64,000 bases of DNA from NCBI RefSeq assembly GCF_003339775.1, contig NZ_CP031088.1, positions 62,001 through 126,000 on the forward strand. The letters are read 5' to 3'. This stretch comes from Spiroplasma phoeniceum P40. Its GTDB lineage: Bacteria; Bacillota_I; Bacilli_A; Mycoplasmatales; Mycoplasmataceae. A program made the position numbers and the translations under genes. Under the pieces are notes generated by a model that was given only the letters and a program-made list of their open reading frames with translations, made no database searches and was not told the origin of the DNA. This document shows, in pieces, positions 27,498-36,954 of this stretch (position 1 is the first letter of the stretch; the number at the start of each line of letters is the position of its first letter).

Positions 27498-28469
27498 ATG
27501 TATAGTCATTTGAGTTTTATGGATAAAGTTAAATTAGAACAATTATTATTATCAAAAATGTTTTTAAAAAAGAATGGTAAACAGAATATTTCTGCAATCG
27601 CTAAATTTTTGAATAGACATCGTAGTACTATTTTACGAGAAATTAAGCTTTTTAAAACTACTGATGAATATAGTTGCTTATAAGTCAAATAAAATGTATT
27701 ATGAGAAAAGAAAAAAGAATAATAAAAGATGTAAATTTACGGAAGAGCAGATTAATTTTATGAAAATTGTCTTAATAAATATTGTGATTCTCCGAGAGAA
27801 TTTATTTATTGTCATTTTTTAAAATTTGGTGTTAAATTCCCGGTTTGTGTTAAAACATTGTATAAATGAATTCGTTTAGGTTTTTATGGTTTTTTAAAAC
27901 AGAATTTGCGACATCGTGGTAAAAAATATAAAAGAAAAGGAAAATTTGATAATCGTGGTAAATTAAATGATTTTAGATCAATTTGAGATATTGAAAATAA
28001 AGTTTCTAATGTTGGATGATTTGAAATGGATACTGTTGTTGGAAAAAACCATCAATCTAGTTGTTTAGTTTTAGTAGAACAATCAAGTAAAAAATATTTT
28101 GCAATAAAATTAGAAAATCATACTGCTAGGGAAGTTGAGAAAAAGATTAAAGATATTGTTATAAATAATAATTTAATTGGAAAAATAAAAGGAATAATAA
28201 CAGATAGAGGTAAAGAATTTAGTGAATGACGAGAAATGGAAATATTTGCTGAAACACAAGTATATTTTTGTGATGCTGGTAAACCTCGTCAAAAACCTTT
28301 AATTGAAAATATAAATGGTGAGTTTAGAAAATGATTTCCTCCTGAAACTGATTTTAATAATGTTAGTCAAAAACAAATTGATTGAGTAGTTAATAATGTA
28401 ATAAATGAAAAACTCCGACCGTGTTTAAATTGAATAAGTGCTAAAGAAATGTTTTTGCAGAATATATAA
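27498..28469 (+). mobile_element. IS30-family transposase, frameshifted
   Basis: Helix-turn-helix N-terminus (SAIAKFLNRHRSTILREI) and a C-terminal DDE domain: EMDTVVG, IITDRGKEFSEW and LIENINGEFRKWF supply D, D and E. Two or more frameshifts (near 27,676 and 27,770) break the frame, so it is inactive. IS30-type transposase genes are known inside SpV1-type genomes. The distal end is marked by TTTTTTAGTGTGCTTAA near 28,559-28,575. Confidence 0.85.
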
Positions 28470-28575
28470 ACAATAAATATTTAAAAATGTATATTAAATT
28501 ATAAAATATGTCATTAAAATAATAAGATATGTATTTATTAATTAAAATTAATAAATTATTTTTTAGTGTGCTTAA

Positions 28576-29001
28576 GCTTTATCAATTTTATATCATACAC
28601 CATTTTTAAGTTTATATGTTTTATTTTTTACTAGTTTACATTTTAATTGAATACCAAATTTAGAACCAGTTAAAGAGTTTATGTTTGGTCAGCACAATAT
28701 AACTGATGGTGGTTTTTTTGGATATGCTGGGATTGTTATATCATATCCAATATTACATGGTACTGCTTGATTAACAACAAAAATACCTAAAATACCAGCA
28801 ATTAAATTACCAATTGGTAAATGTTTAGAACAAATTTATAAAATACCAAGTTATATATTATATTTAATATTATTGGGTTGATTAATATTTCGTAAATATC
28901 TTAAAAAACATAATGTTAATATTTGTCATAATTGTAAACAAACAATAGAACAAGTTAAAAGTTGAAATGAATACTGTTTGAAAAAAAGATGAAATAAATA
29001 G
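28576..29001 (+). pseudogene. 5'-truncated membrane protein
   Basis: Open frame entering from the IS30 end: ALSILYHTPFLSLYVLFF..., NLEPVKEFMFGQHNITDGG, another membrane helix (SYILYLILLGWLIF) and a C-terminal CHNC plus YC. Code 4 needed. The start is lost to the IS. Family not recognised. Confidence 0.55.
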
Positions 29002-29049
29002 ACTATATAGGGGTGGTAGATATTTTTGGGTGGTTATATAGTCTATTTT
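28996..29049 (+). terminator. stem-loop at end of the truncated membrane gene
   Basis: AATAGACTATATA...TATATAGTCTATT encloses a G-rich loop and is followed by TTATAAATT. The stem overlaps the TAG stop. Confidence 0.6.
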
Positions 29050-29116
29050 ATAAATTATTTTGTTCTGAAAGAATAGATGGCCACTGTTTTAGTAAGGATA
29101 GAAAGGAAATAAAAAA

Positions 29117-29413
29117 ATGAATATTTCAACAGATACATTAATGATTGTTTTAATTGTATTAGCGGGTTCAGTTGGAACTGGTAGTCTTGGTGTTCTTGGT
29201 TTATCTGCTAAAAAAATTAAAAAATATAAAGCAGAAATTAGAGAATTACGAACTGCTGTAATTGCACATGAAAAGCATTTACGCGGTGCTGAAAGTGCAA
29301 CAGAATTAGCAATTAAAACTGGACAAATTAAAAATGTAAAAAAACAAGTTAAAATTAACGATAAAGAATATTCTAAAAAAGAAGCGATTGAAAAACTTAC
29401 AAATAGCATTTAA
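29117..29413 (+). CDS. 98-aa membrane-anchored coiled-coil protein
   Basis: MNISTDTLMIVLIVLAGSVG..., one N-terminal membrane helix with Gly-rich continuation, then a long charged helix (KYKAEIRELRTAVIAHEKHL). A GAAAGGAA site precedes it and its own terminator follows. Size and topology resemble small phage membrane proteins; a holin-like or accessory role is a guess. Confidence 0.55.
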   Translation: MNISTDTLMIVLIVLAGSVGTGSLGVLGLSAKKIKKYKAEIRELRTAVIAHEKHLRGAESATELAIKTGQIKNVKKQVKINDKEYSKKEAIEKLTNSI

Positions 29414-29415
29414 AA

Positions 29416-29445
29416 AAAATAACCTTAATTGGTTATTTTTTATTT
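29416..29445. terminator. intrinsic terminator
   Basis: AAAATAACC - TTAATT - GGTTATTTTTT. Serves the 29,117 gene and possibly the convergent 29,440 gene. Confidence 0.75.
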
Positions 29446-29646
29446 TTCTTTATTGTGTTTTATATAAAAATTAATAAAGTATTCTACTTTTTCTGAAAAA
29501 GTATAGTTTTGGGGTAAATTATTTCATATTTTTTCTTGTTTTTGATTCAAATACAAATTAACTGTTTTTCGAATAAAGCTAGAATAATATATTTTCCGTT
29601 TTTGATTATATTTATCTTTTTTTATAAAATTATTAAATCCTTTCAT
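29440..29646 (-). CDS. 68-aa basic protein, paralogue of 61,912
   Basis: MKGFNNFIKKDKYNQKRKIY..., with a core VNLYLNQKQEKIWNNLPQNY and VEYFINFYIKHN shared with the 56-aa protein at 61,912-62,082. Resembles ribbon-helix-helix/anti-sigma-sized DNA binders, but no motif is firm. It overlaps the end of the RuvC-like gene by 14 nt, so it is co-transcribed with it. Confidence 0.55.
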
Positions 29647-30103
29647 AATTAGCAATAATAATTGCACCTCGTAAATGATTACTTATTTTTTGATTATTAT
29701 AAAATCAACCTTTACCATATTGATAAGTTAAATTAGTATCTTTTTCAAATTTTCATAAACAACTATCATTATATTTACTTAAATTTTTAATATTTTTAAC
29801 AACTGATTTAGTATATTTTGGTGATACTCAATTAATGTCACCTCAAAACTGTTTTTGTAAAACACCTAATAATCTCAATAAAACATCGCGGTCTTTTGAA
29901 CCATTAGCACTTGTTGGTAAACAATCTTCAACATTAATAATCTCGCCTGATCGCTGATATTCTCAAATAATCTCAATAATATAATTATCATGATATTTTC
30001 AATCTTTATTTGTAAAATCTAGTTTTTTAATTAATTTATTATCTTCATATACAACAATAGCAGTAGTACCAGTTCCTGATGGGTCAATACCTATTTTTAT
30101 CAA
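29633..30103 (-). CDS. RuvC-like (RNase H fold) Holliday-junction resolvase homologue
   Basis: 156 aa from a TTG start with GAGGAG upstream. Motif 1 is KIGIDPSGTGTT (Asp7), the middle acid is in IINVEDC, and the C-terminal block is NHLRGAIIIANYE. In the paralogue at 62,951-63,288 that block reads NYLRDAIIIANYE, where the Asp is the expected fourth metal ligand of phage RuvC-like resolvases, so this copy has Asp to Gly at about residue 146. Probably weakened or inactive. Likely from a mobile element. The family assignment rests on motifs. Confidence 0.6.
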
Positions 30104-30484
30104 GTTGCTCACTCCTCATCATTATTAACTGCTGGTACTACCTAGGAAGTTTTAGTGAAATAATTGTTTTAATTGGTGATACCATTCATGATAATCAAAA
30201 AATAGATGGTATCACATTTGTAAAAAATGAATTTATTAAATAGAAAAATGAACTTATTATATTTACTATTAAAGTTCTTAATAGTTATTTTCAGTGTGCC
30301 AATTTTTATTATTTTTATATTTAACAATGTTTATTAAAAATGTTTATTAAACATTAAATAAACAATATATTAGCATTATATATAACATTGTTAATAATCA
30401 GTGTTTATTACAATTAAAAAACATTATATAAACATTATTTATAACATTGTTTATTAAACAAATATTTAGTTAGGAGACTATATT
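30104..30484. promoter_or_regulatory. intergenic control region
   Basis: Contains an inverted repeat GTGATACCAT/ATGGTATCAC (about 30,176-30,214), then the phage control sequence with TTTTCAGTGTGCCAATTTTT, several TGTTTATTA motifs and the palindrome TGTTTATTAAACA before TTAGGAG. No gene seen. Confidence 0.45.
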
Positions 30485-30826
30485 ATGGATATGAAATTTA
30501 AAACAACTAAGGAATATAAAAAATTAAAAAAAGAATTTATTATTATGAATTTTGTTTTTGTTTCTATTTATTTTGCTATATTAATTATTTCTGGTCTTTG
30601 TATTGTTTTTATAATTTGGTCTTTAAATGTAGGAGATATTATAGGTATTTCAGGTTGTTTAATGCTTTTTGTTGTACTTTTACCATTTGTAATTATGGAG
30701 CATATATCAGAAGTTAAGGAATTTAAAGTTACAGTATTTAAGAAGCAATTATTACCGTTAGAAAATATAGTTGGAAAATTATGAGAAGGTAAAATGCTAA
30801 GAAGTGGAGATGATAAAATTGAGTAA
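30485..30826 (+). CDS. 113-aa plectrovirus membrane protein
   Basis: [20 protein letters not shown]..., two hydrophobic helices, then [18 protein letters not shown]. Under code 4 it continues past TGA to [14 protein letters not shown]. It overlaps the TTG start of the next gene by 8 nt. Matches the 89-aa protein at 3,723-3,992 in position and tail sequence. Confidence 0.65.
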
Positions 30827-31259
30827 TTTTGTTAAGAAAAATCAGAATATAGAAAATTATTTTATTAGTAAGGAATTTATCCCTTTTACAACAGATAAAG
30901 CAAGTTTTATTAATTTACCCAATCATAATCGTCATATTGGTTTTTGGTTGAGTAATAAGTTTATTTATTCGAGTGAAAAACATTCGGAACAAGTAGCAAT
31001 CGGTTTGATTTATGATAATTCTTATCCTATTGTAAAATATGATGAAAATTTAAAGCGAAATATTTGAAAATATTTAACTGGAACAGAATTAATCAATTTA
31101 TATAATCAATATAAACAAAATTATTTTACTAAAATGAAAAAAGCGTTATTTTTAAGTGAACCTAAAAAAGTAAAAGCAAATAATAACAATAATAATTTAA
31201 CAAATTGAAGTGTTGAAAAAGAAGAACAATTAATTAATGATTTAGAAAGTTTAAATTAA
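30819..31259 (+). CDS. 146-aa plectrovirus protein (xNFVKKN family)
   Basis: TTG start, [19 protein letters not shown]..., [17 protein letters not shown], and C-terminal [20 protein letters not shown]. Complete version of the family seen at 3,296 and 23,037. The AGTGGAGATG leader provides the ribosome-binding site 9 nt before TTG. The polar, Asn-rich linker and acidic tail might suit a nucleic-acid-binding protein. Role unknown. Confidence 0.65.
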
Positions 31260-31410
31260 ATGAGTTTATATGATTATTGAGTTCAATTTGTTAGTTATAT
31301 TATTGGTTCAAATGCCCCCTGAGTTTTTATATGTTATATCGTTTGTGTTATTTATTGTTTTGTTTTTTGGAATGTTTTTTAAACTTATTCAAAAAATGTG
31401 GAGTTTTTAA
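31260..31410 (+). pseudogene. 52-aa-type phage membrane protein, frameshifted at C5 run
   Basis: MSLYDYWVQFVSYIIGSNAP in one frame and EFLYVISFVLFIVLFFGMFF...KMWSF in the next. Five C at 31,316-31,320 where four would give a continuous frame homologous to 9,355-9,513. A shorter open frame from ATG 31,270 (46 aa) remains possible. Confidence 0.6.
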
Positions 31411-31412
31411 AA

Positions 31413-31616
31413 ATGCAAAATGATTGATAAGAATTCAAAGAGTTTTTTATTTATATCTTTTTGTTTATAGATAAGGCGAATGTTGAAAGTATTACAATGT
31501 GGAATTTAACGCAAAATGAATATTTAACTTTGATGGTTGGTGTTTGAATTGTGATTTTGTTTTTAACTTGGTTTTTCTTGTGAATGGTTTTTAAAATAGT
31601 TGGGTATTTTAAATAA
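31413..31616 (+). pseudogene. 69-aa-type phage membrane protein with early TAA
   Basis: MQNDW then TAA then EFKEFFIYIFLFIDKANVES... ending FKIVGYFK. A single CAA to TAA change would explain the stop. Otherwise it parallels 9,513-9,722. Internal restart at a TTG/ATG is possible. Confidence 0.65.
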
Positions 31617-32629
31617 TGAAAAAGTTTATATTTTTCTTTAAAAACTATTGTTATATTAGTGGTTCAATGTTTTTGTTTAGTTTAATTGATTTATTACTTT
31701 GGATAATTTCTTTTTATTGTGTTGGTTTAGTATTTTGAATATTATTTGCTTTGCAATGTGTATATTTTGTGTGATGATTGTGAAAAAATATTTTTTATCA
31801 GTTAAATGCTTTTCGGTTAGTGAATTTTGTTTGAGATAATCCGTTATCGGTAATTATTGGTAAGTTAGGAACTGGTAAAACATTACTTTTAACTTATTTG
31901 TCACAAACTATGAAATTATTGACAGATGAAATTTATAGTAATTATCCGTTAGAAGATGATAAAGTTAAAGTTTTAACATTTAAAAATTTAGATTTTACCG
32001 ATCGAACAAAACTAGTCCCACCCGATGATAGCGTTATTTTATTTGATGAAAGTTATTTGTATATTGATGGAACTAGTCCACATGATGAGAAAAAAGTTCA
32101 TAGTGGTAAAATACCGTGAATTGTTTTAGCGAGACATTTTGGACATCGTGCGTTGTTTACTGCTCAGCGTGAGGGTATGATTTGAAATAATATTCGCCAG
32201 TTAGCAAGTGGGATTATTATTCCAATTTCATTGAAAAAACCCGTTGCTAAAAAAGGATTTAATTTTTTTAATCGTTTCTTTATTATGCGAATTGGGATTT
32301 TTCAAGATATAACGGATTATGAAATTTGAAAAACAAAATCAGTAGAACGAAGAGCAGAAGGTAAAAGAGTAAAACATAAGTCGGATGTTGGGTTAGGAAT
32401 TCGGTTTTTTAAAATAATTATTCCCCTTGAATTTGCGAATAAATATGATAGTCAATGATTAAAATTTGTGCGTGATTTAAAGAATGACGAAATTGTTAAT
32501 AAAAAAGAATATTATTGGTCGGAAATCACAAAGTTAAGTGTTAAAGAACGATTAAAATTGTTTGATATTGATATTTTGAAAAAGAATTTAAAACCTAAAA
32601 AAGAGAAATGAAATGGTAAAGATGATTAA
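31616..32629 (+). CDS. Zot-like assembly ATPase, second subtype, full length
   Basis: 337 aa: membrane region within residues 1-80, Walker A GKLGTGKT, Walker B-like SVILFDESYLY, ARHFGHRALFTAQREGM and a complete C-terminus (KERLKLFDIDILKKNLKPKK). Full-length counterpart of 25,417-26,349. Its flanking genes are damaged, so the whole unit is probably defective. Confidence 0.85.
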
Positions 32630-33017
32630 TTTATTAGTTGAAAATAATAATAGTAATTGAGACAAGATTTTTAGTTTTGTTTTTGATATATTTTTGTTTA
32701 TTTTTGATGTAATTTGAAATACAAAATTACCGATGACAAATACATCGATTGCTTATTTTTTAGTCTTTTTTATGGTTATTAAATTATCTATTTATGCAAT
32801 TCACGGTACATCAACACAATATAATAATTTAGGTTCGACAGTTAATAATGGTGTTTCGCAAGTATATTCGTCAACTGTACGAAAAGGTATTAATGTTGGT
32901 AAAAATGTTTATCAGAATAGTAATAAGCAGCAAGTTAAAAAAGAACTTAAACGACAAAGTATTAGATATCAAGCGAAAAATATTAGAAGTACTAAATTTA
33001 AAGGAGATAAAAAGTAA
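32622..33017 (+). CDS. 131-aa phage membrane protein
   Basis: [20 protein letters not shown]..., two membrane helices, then a basic, Gln/Asn-rich tail ([18 protein letters not shown]). Longer counterpart of the 97-aa protein of the first subtype. Confidence 0.65.
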
Positions 33018-33253
33018 TGATTAAATTAGTTTTATTGGTGGCGGCGATTGCGATATTTGGTACTGGTTTTATTACTGTTATTATTAATCAATTTACATCA
33101 GCAAAAAATATTATTATGGATTTATATAATTCTGATACTTGGTTGATTTGATTATTTGGTAGAATGGCAGTTTTGTTTAGTCATCCGTTAATGTTAACGA
33201 TATCAAGTTTATATATTGTTGGGTTTATTGTTTCAAAAACATTGTATAGTTAG
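33017..33253 (+). CDS. 78-aa phage membrane protein
   Basis: [20 protein letters not shown]..., two helices around a polar loop, equivalent to 11,023-11,259. TAATG-coupled to the preceding gene. Confidence 0.65.
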
Positions 33254-33264
33254 GAGTTGAGTTT

Positions 33265-33528
33265 ATGAAAAAATCGTTATCTTTATTTGCCATATTTATT
33301 TTAAGTTTTTTGGGTTTGGTTATTCCATTTATTACTTTAACGGCGTTTAGACCCTTAAATGAGGAGCATTATATGCTTAAACAAGAGAATATAGTATTGA
33401 CAATTCAAATCACCGCATTTTTAATATGAGCACCAAAATCTCATCAACCCTCTGGCGTTACATATTGCACTTGTCATCATTGTTTATCGGGAAACAACCC
33501 ACCATTATTAATCTCTTGTCAGTTATAA
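33265..33528 (+). pseudogene. 5' end of second-subtype adhesin gene, cut by inversion
   Basis: Signal sequence MKKSLSLFAIFILSFLGLVI... and about 44 native residues (to LKQENIV). Beyond this the DNA is the reverse complement of the gene's own 3' part, giving a nonsense tail. Confidence 0.8.
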
Positions 33529-33806
33529 ATTCCAAAATTAAAATCATAATATCGGTACATATCATTCTCTTTTTGTGCTTGCAATTCAAAAACATTATAA
33601 CCGATTTTTTGTTCTTCAATTTTTTTATATTGCAAACCATATTTATTTTGTAAATTACCGCCAAAAACATAACCAGAATTTAATTTAATATTATAATTAT
33701 TAGCAACCGAAAAATCATAATTAAAAACACTACCATAATTATTAATCGTATAAAACCGATTTTTAAATGCTGAATATAATTTAATATCTAACTGTTCGAT
33801 CTCCAC
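33398..33806 (-). pseudogene. inverted internal/3' segment of the same adhesin gene
   Basis: Reads on the minus strand YSAFKNRFYTINNYGSVF..., ...QWWQVQYVTPEGWWDFGAHI and KNAVIWIVNTI, matching 26,660-26,710. It lies back to front relative to 33,265-33,397. No long repeats flank it; only a few shared bases (ATAGTATTGAC) are visible at the left junction. Confidence 0.8.
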
Positions 33807-33812
33807 AGTTAA

Positions 33813-33980
33813 ACGGTAAGATTGAAAGATTTCATATTTGAAGAAAAAATATTAAATGCAGTTAGTTTACAGAATAAATTAAATGATTATTATTATTTTT
33901 ATAATTTTGAAAGAGTACATAAGTCTTTAAATTTTCAGACACCATTTAATTTTTTGAATAGTTTAAGTTTAATTAAATAA
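33813..33980 (+). pseudogene. IS3/IS481-like transposase C-terminal fragment
   Basis: NKLNDYYYFYNFERVHKSLN then FQTPFNFLNS, matching the YN..RPH..L...TP end of rve-type transposases. Everything upstream is missing. Confidence 0.6.
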
Positions 33981-34150
33981 TTTTAAATTATTAAGTTTTT
34001 GTGTTTAAACTAAATAAGTTTATTATATTTTAATTAATTAATAATATGTAAATTAACTCATAAAATATGTTATTAAAATAATAAAATATGTATTTATTAA
34101 TTAAAATTTAATAAATTATTTTTTAGTGTGTTTAATTTTATATTTTTTAT
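33981..34150. other. relic of IS30 distal end
   Basis: No gene. Nucleotides 34,050-34,133 repeat the sequence that follows the transposase at 28,495-28,575 (TATTAATTAAAATTTAATAA, then TTTTTTAGTGTG). Confidence 0.5.
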
Positions 34151-34159
34151 TTATTTATT

Positions 34160-34330
34160 TTATGATATTTTTTTATTATAAATAAATATTTTTATTATTT
34201 TTGTTATTTTCTTGTAATCTTTAAAATGTGTGTGGTATACTACACTTATAGTGTTTTGCCCATATCCATCAAATTCACCATCATTTATTGAAATTAATAA
34301 TTTAGCAATATTTCTTTTTATTTTTTCCAT
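34160..34330 (-). CDS. 56-aa basic hypothetical protein
   Basis: MEKIKRNIAKLLISINDGEF..., ending FIYNKKIS. An AAAGGTAAATAAT leader supports this start over the upstream in-frame one. The 3' half recurs, reversed, at 61,180-61,235. Function unknown. Confidence 0.45.
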   Translation of the reverse strand: MEKIKRNIAKLLISINDGEFDGYGQNTISVVYHTHFKDYKKITKIIKIFIYNKKIS

Positions 34331-34335
34331 ATTAT

Positions 34336-34494
34336 TTACCTTTTTCATTCAATATCTTTTAAATCAATAATTGCCGTTGATAAGCCATAATTATTATTTT
34401 CAATTTTTTCTCGTACTTTTGCTTTTTCTAGTGTGTAATAAGCATAAGTAGATAAATATTCATTTTTAATTATTAATAAGTATCTTTTATTCAT
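34336..34494 (-). CDS. 52-aa hypothetical protein (MxKRYLL family)
   Basis: MNKRYLLIIKNEYLSTYAYY..., ending IEWKR (TGA Trp). Homologue of 1,146-1,316; both are preceded by a GGAGG-type site. Confidence 0.55.
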
Positions 34495-34507
34495 AATTTA
34501 ATTCCTC

Positions 34508-34634
34508 CTAATTCTTTTTATTTAATGCTCAATGTTCATCAGTAATTTCATTGTGTGTAATAATATATTTATTTTGTTTATCACATTTAAAGAAATAACC
34601 TCAGTACCTTTGTTTAAGACAGATTTTTTTTCAT
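34508..34634 (-). pseudogene. decayed copy of the 39-aa basic microprotein
   Basis: Begins MKKNLS, stops at once, and retains the tail EITDEHWALNKKN found in 1,531-1,650. Internal sequence scrambled. Confidence 0.6.
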
Positions 34635-34639
34635 ATAAA

Positions 34640-35186
34640 CCTCCTAGTTTTAACTCGCTGGCACTCACTCGCAAGTGAAAGTGCCGAAGCGAGAATTAGT
34701 TATATAAGTATTTATCTATTTATTTACTACGCCATCCGCTTCACTGGGGGTGAGCGGTGGCGGTATGTTAATTGTTCTATATTTTGTATTTTGTAAATAT
34801 ACAACTATTTTTATTTGTTTTCCACCAGACATATATTGTCTTCCTTCTTCCGTTCCCTTTTCAGGGATGCAACGCTCAGTTTTTGAAATTAAATTTACTT
34901 GCATCCATATGAAGGACCGAATGCTATCTTTTTTTTAAACTCCAACCAACCACACATTTCGCAAATTTAATTATTTAAGTCACTATCTCAATATTTATTG
35001 TCGTTCGATATTAACCTTGGACTTATCACGACTATGGCTTAGTTATTAACCAGCCCCGATTTTCCTTTTTTCTCATACACTATTTCAGTACTTGCCTCGG
35101 ACGGATGTGGGAATGAGTATAAACTCATGTTCTTATGGAAGCACTTAGTTATTTAAAATAACCGTCCCACTCTGCATTAAGTTTTA
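34640..35186. other. GC-richer noncoding island with strong hairpins
   Basis: 34,654-34,693 is a long hairpin (CTCGCT, GGCACT and CACT pairing with AGTG, AGTGCC and AGCGAG). 34,730-34,762 is a second (CGCC..CCGCTTCAC with GTGAGCGG..GGCG) whose equivalent lies at about 40,451-40,483. Short open frames across it look accidental. The right part (35,100-35,180) repeats reversed at 51,060-51,130. Probably a replication, transfer or RNA locus of the accessory element. Confidence 0.4.
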
Positions 35187-35410
35187 TAAAATCAAAGTTT
35201 TAAAAAACCAGTTTCATAATCAAAGATAATTTTTAAATTTTCTAGTTTTTGATAAAATTGCTTTTATGTTTTATCTTTTACTTTATTCAATAAATTTCTA
35301 TGTTTTTCACAAGTTCATAAAACTTTATTTGATAAAAATTTTTCAGTAATGAATGATATTACTTGATAACAATCATTAACATCACATATTTTTTGTTGTT
35401 TAATTATCAT
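35187..35410 (-). pseudogene. frameshifted CxxxxC...CxxH small protein
   Basis: MIIKQQKICDVNDCYQVISF..., stop after KVKDKT (48 aa). The lost C-terminus (DYETGFLKL) is still readable in another frame to about 35,190. Compare 4,435-4,680. Confidence 0.7.
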
Positions 35411-35703
35411 TACCTCCTTTTAGGAGTTGTTTTATTTCAAATAAAAAAACAACCCTAACAAGAGTTGTTTTTTTGTCGCTTCATCGTACATTATACATAC
35501 AAAATATAGCAAATGGAATTAATATAATTCACGCTTCACCTAAGAAAACCATTATCTCAGGTAAAATATTTGTTATACCTTCTTTAACTTTTCATAATGC
35601 ACTAGTCAAACCAGTTCAAATCCCAGTCATACCCTCAGTCATAGTTTTAGGTGTAGGTGCTGTTAAAAAATTAACCGCTGTTGTTAAATACAATACCTAA
35701 CAT
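35400..35703 (-). pseudogene. second-subtype plectrovirus coat gene, frameshifted
   Basis: Coat-like sequence YLTTAVNFLTAPTPKTMTEG, MTGIWTGLTSALWKVKEG, ILPEIMVFLGEAWIILIPFA. One extra T in codon 4 (ATTGTA versus ATGTA at 22,432) shifts the frame. The 3' end runs into terminator sequence (CAACTCTTG repeat near 35,445-35,475), so the native C-terminus is also lost. Confidence 0.75.
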
Positions 35704-35853
35704 TATTTTTTATCCTCCTTTATTTCAATTTCTTTTTTTTCTTTTTTCTTTCCTCGAATTTGTTTAATTTTTTGATAAATTGATAAACCAATTCAAGCAA
35801 AAATCCCTAATAATAATAACAACACTAAATATTGTCGTTAATCAAGTTGGCAT
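35704..35853 (-). pseudogene. frameshifted 49-aa membrane protein
   Basis: As 22,444-22,593 but with an extra base in the ATTATTATT tract, giving RDFCLNWFINLSKN and an early stop. Confidence 0.7.
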
Positions 35854-35962
35854 AATATATCTCCTTTCAAAATTTTTAAATATCGCGTCACGCTCTGCGT
35901 GTTCGCTAAGCTCAAAATAAACAATATTGAATAAATTACCGCTAATAAATTACACGGATAAT

Positions 35963-36076
35963 TTATTCATTTTCTTTTACATTATTAATTACTATTTTAT
36001 TTACAGTATTAATAACATTATCTTTTCCATACTTAATTACTAAGGACCGCAAAATAAAATAATGTTTTCTTTCCAT
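35963..36076 (-). CDS. 37-aa phage protein (MERKHYF)
   Basis: MERKHYFILRSLVIKYGKDN..., near-identical to 22,697-22,810, with the same hairpin-embedded AAAGGAG site. The longer in-frame upstream start (36,181) is spurious, since it crosses a junction with Zot-gene sequence. Confidence 0.55.
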   Translation of the reverse strand: MERKHYFILRSLVIKYGKDNVINTVNKIVINNVKENE

Positions 36077-36264
36077 TAAAAAATCAACTCCTTTCAAAGT
36101 TGATTTGTTGCACTTCATTTTACATAATTCAATTAAAAATTTAGATTTTACAGATCGAACAAAACTAGTCATTTTATTCATAATAATTTTTTTTATAATA
36201 CATTATTAATAGTTTAAATTTAGTTGAACTATTAGAAAATTAGAAAGGAAAAAACAATATTAAA

Positions 36265-36687
36265 ATGAAAAAACTGTTTATATTATTAACATCTTTCTCA
36301 ATATCAACTTTAAGTACAATTTCAATGATAGCTTGTGGTTGTACTTATCCTAAAAATAACCAATTGGAAGAAGAAACAAAACTAGAAGATACAACTGATG
36401 ATAAACCAGCAGAACCAAACAAGAATAAAAAAATAGATATAAGTAAAATAGAAATAATAAATTCACCAGAAAGAATACTAGCAAAAAATCCAACATGTGT
36501 TAGTAAAGATGAATGATGAGAACAAACGAAAATTAAAGTATATGAAGCACTTCATAATATTGATCAATCTTTAACAAAAGATGATATTAAAATACAAAAT
36601 GCTGGTTATATTAAAAATTTTGAAAAAGATTTTCAACCATGTTATTTAAATAAAAATGTTTCTGAAAAAAATACTATATTAATTTAA
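36265..36687 (+). CDS. spiralin-like lipoprotein, probably truncated
   Basis: 140 aa. Lipoprotein signal MKKLFILLTSFSISTLSTIS with lipobox MIAC, an acidic linker, then KKIDISKIEIINSPERILAK and KIKVYEALHNIDQSLTKDDI. The I(D/N)xxPxxILAxxPT...VYEAL..ID...DDI layout recalls the repeated domain of spiralin-type surface lipoproteins. The frame ends at TAA within what looks like continuing homology, so the C-terminus may be lost. AGAAAGGAA site. Confidence 0.5.
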
Positions 36688-36954
36688 CAGAACCACGCAC
36701 CATCCATTTGCAACTTGTAGGATAAAATCGTGCTACTGGTAAAACTAAAATAATAAACATTCTTTTACCAAAAGCAATTAAAAAGAATTAAATAAATTAT
36801 TTCTAAAATTTTTAATTTTAGATGATAATTTACGATAAATATGATAATCTATAAAATGTATATGGTTTTAAAAATATTAACTATATTTTTAAATAAATGA
36901 CTTTAATTAATTATTTTATTAGATTAATTAAACATAGAAAAAGAATAATTTAAG
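36688..36954. other. AT-rich intergenic
   Basis: No convincing gene. A short patch at 36,690-36,760 (ACAGAACCACGCACCATCC) is more GC-rich and may be a remnant. Confidence 0.25.

Noticed and set aside
34716-34938. Two opposing 62-aa frames in the GC island
   Set aside because: They overlap head-to-head across hairpins and have no homologue in the window or translation signals.
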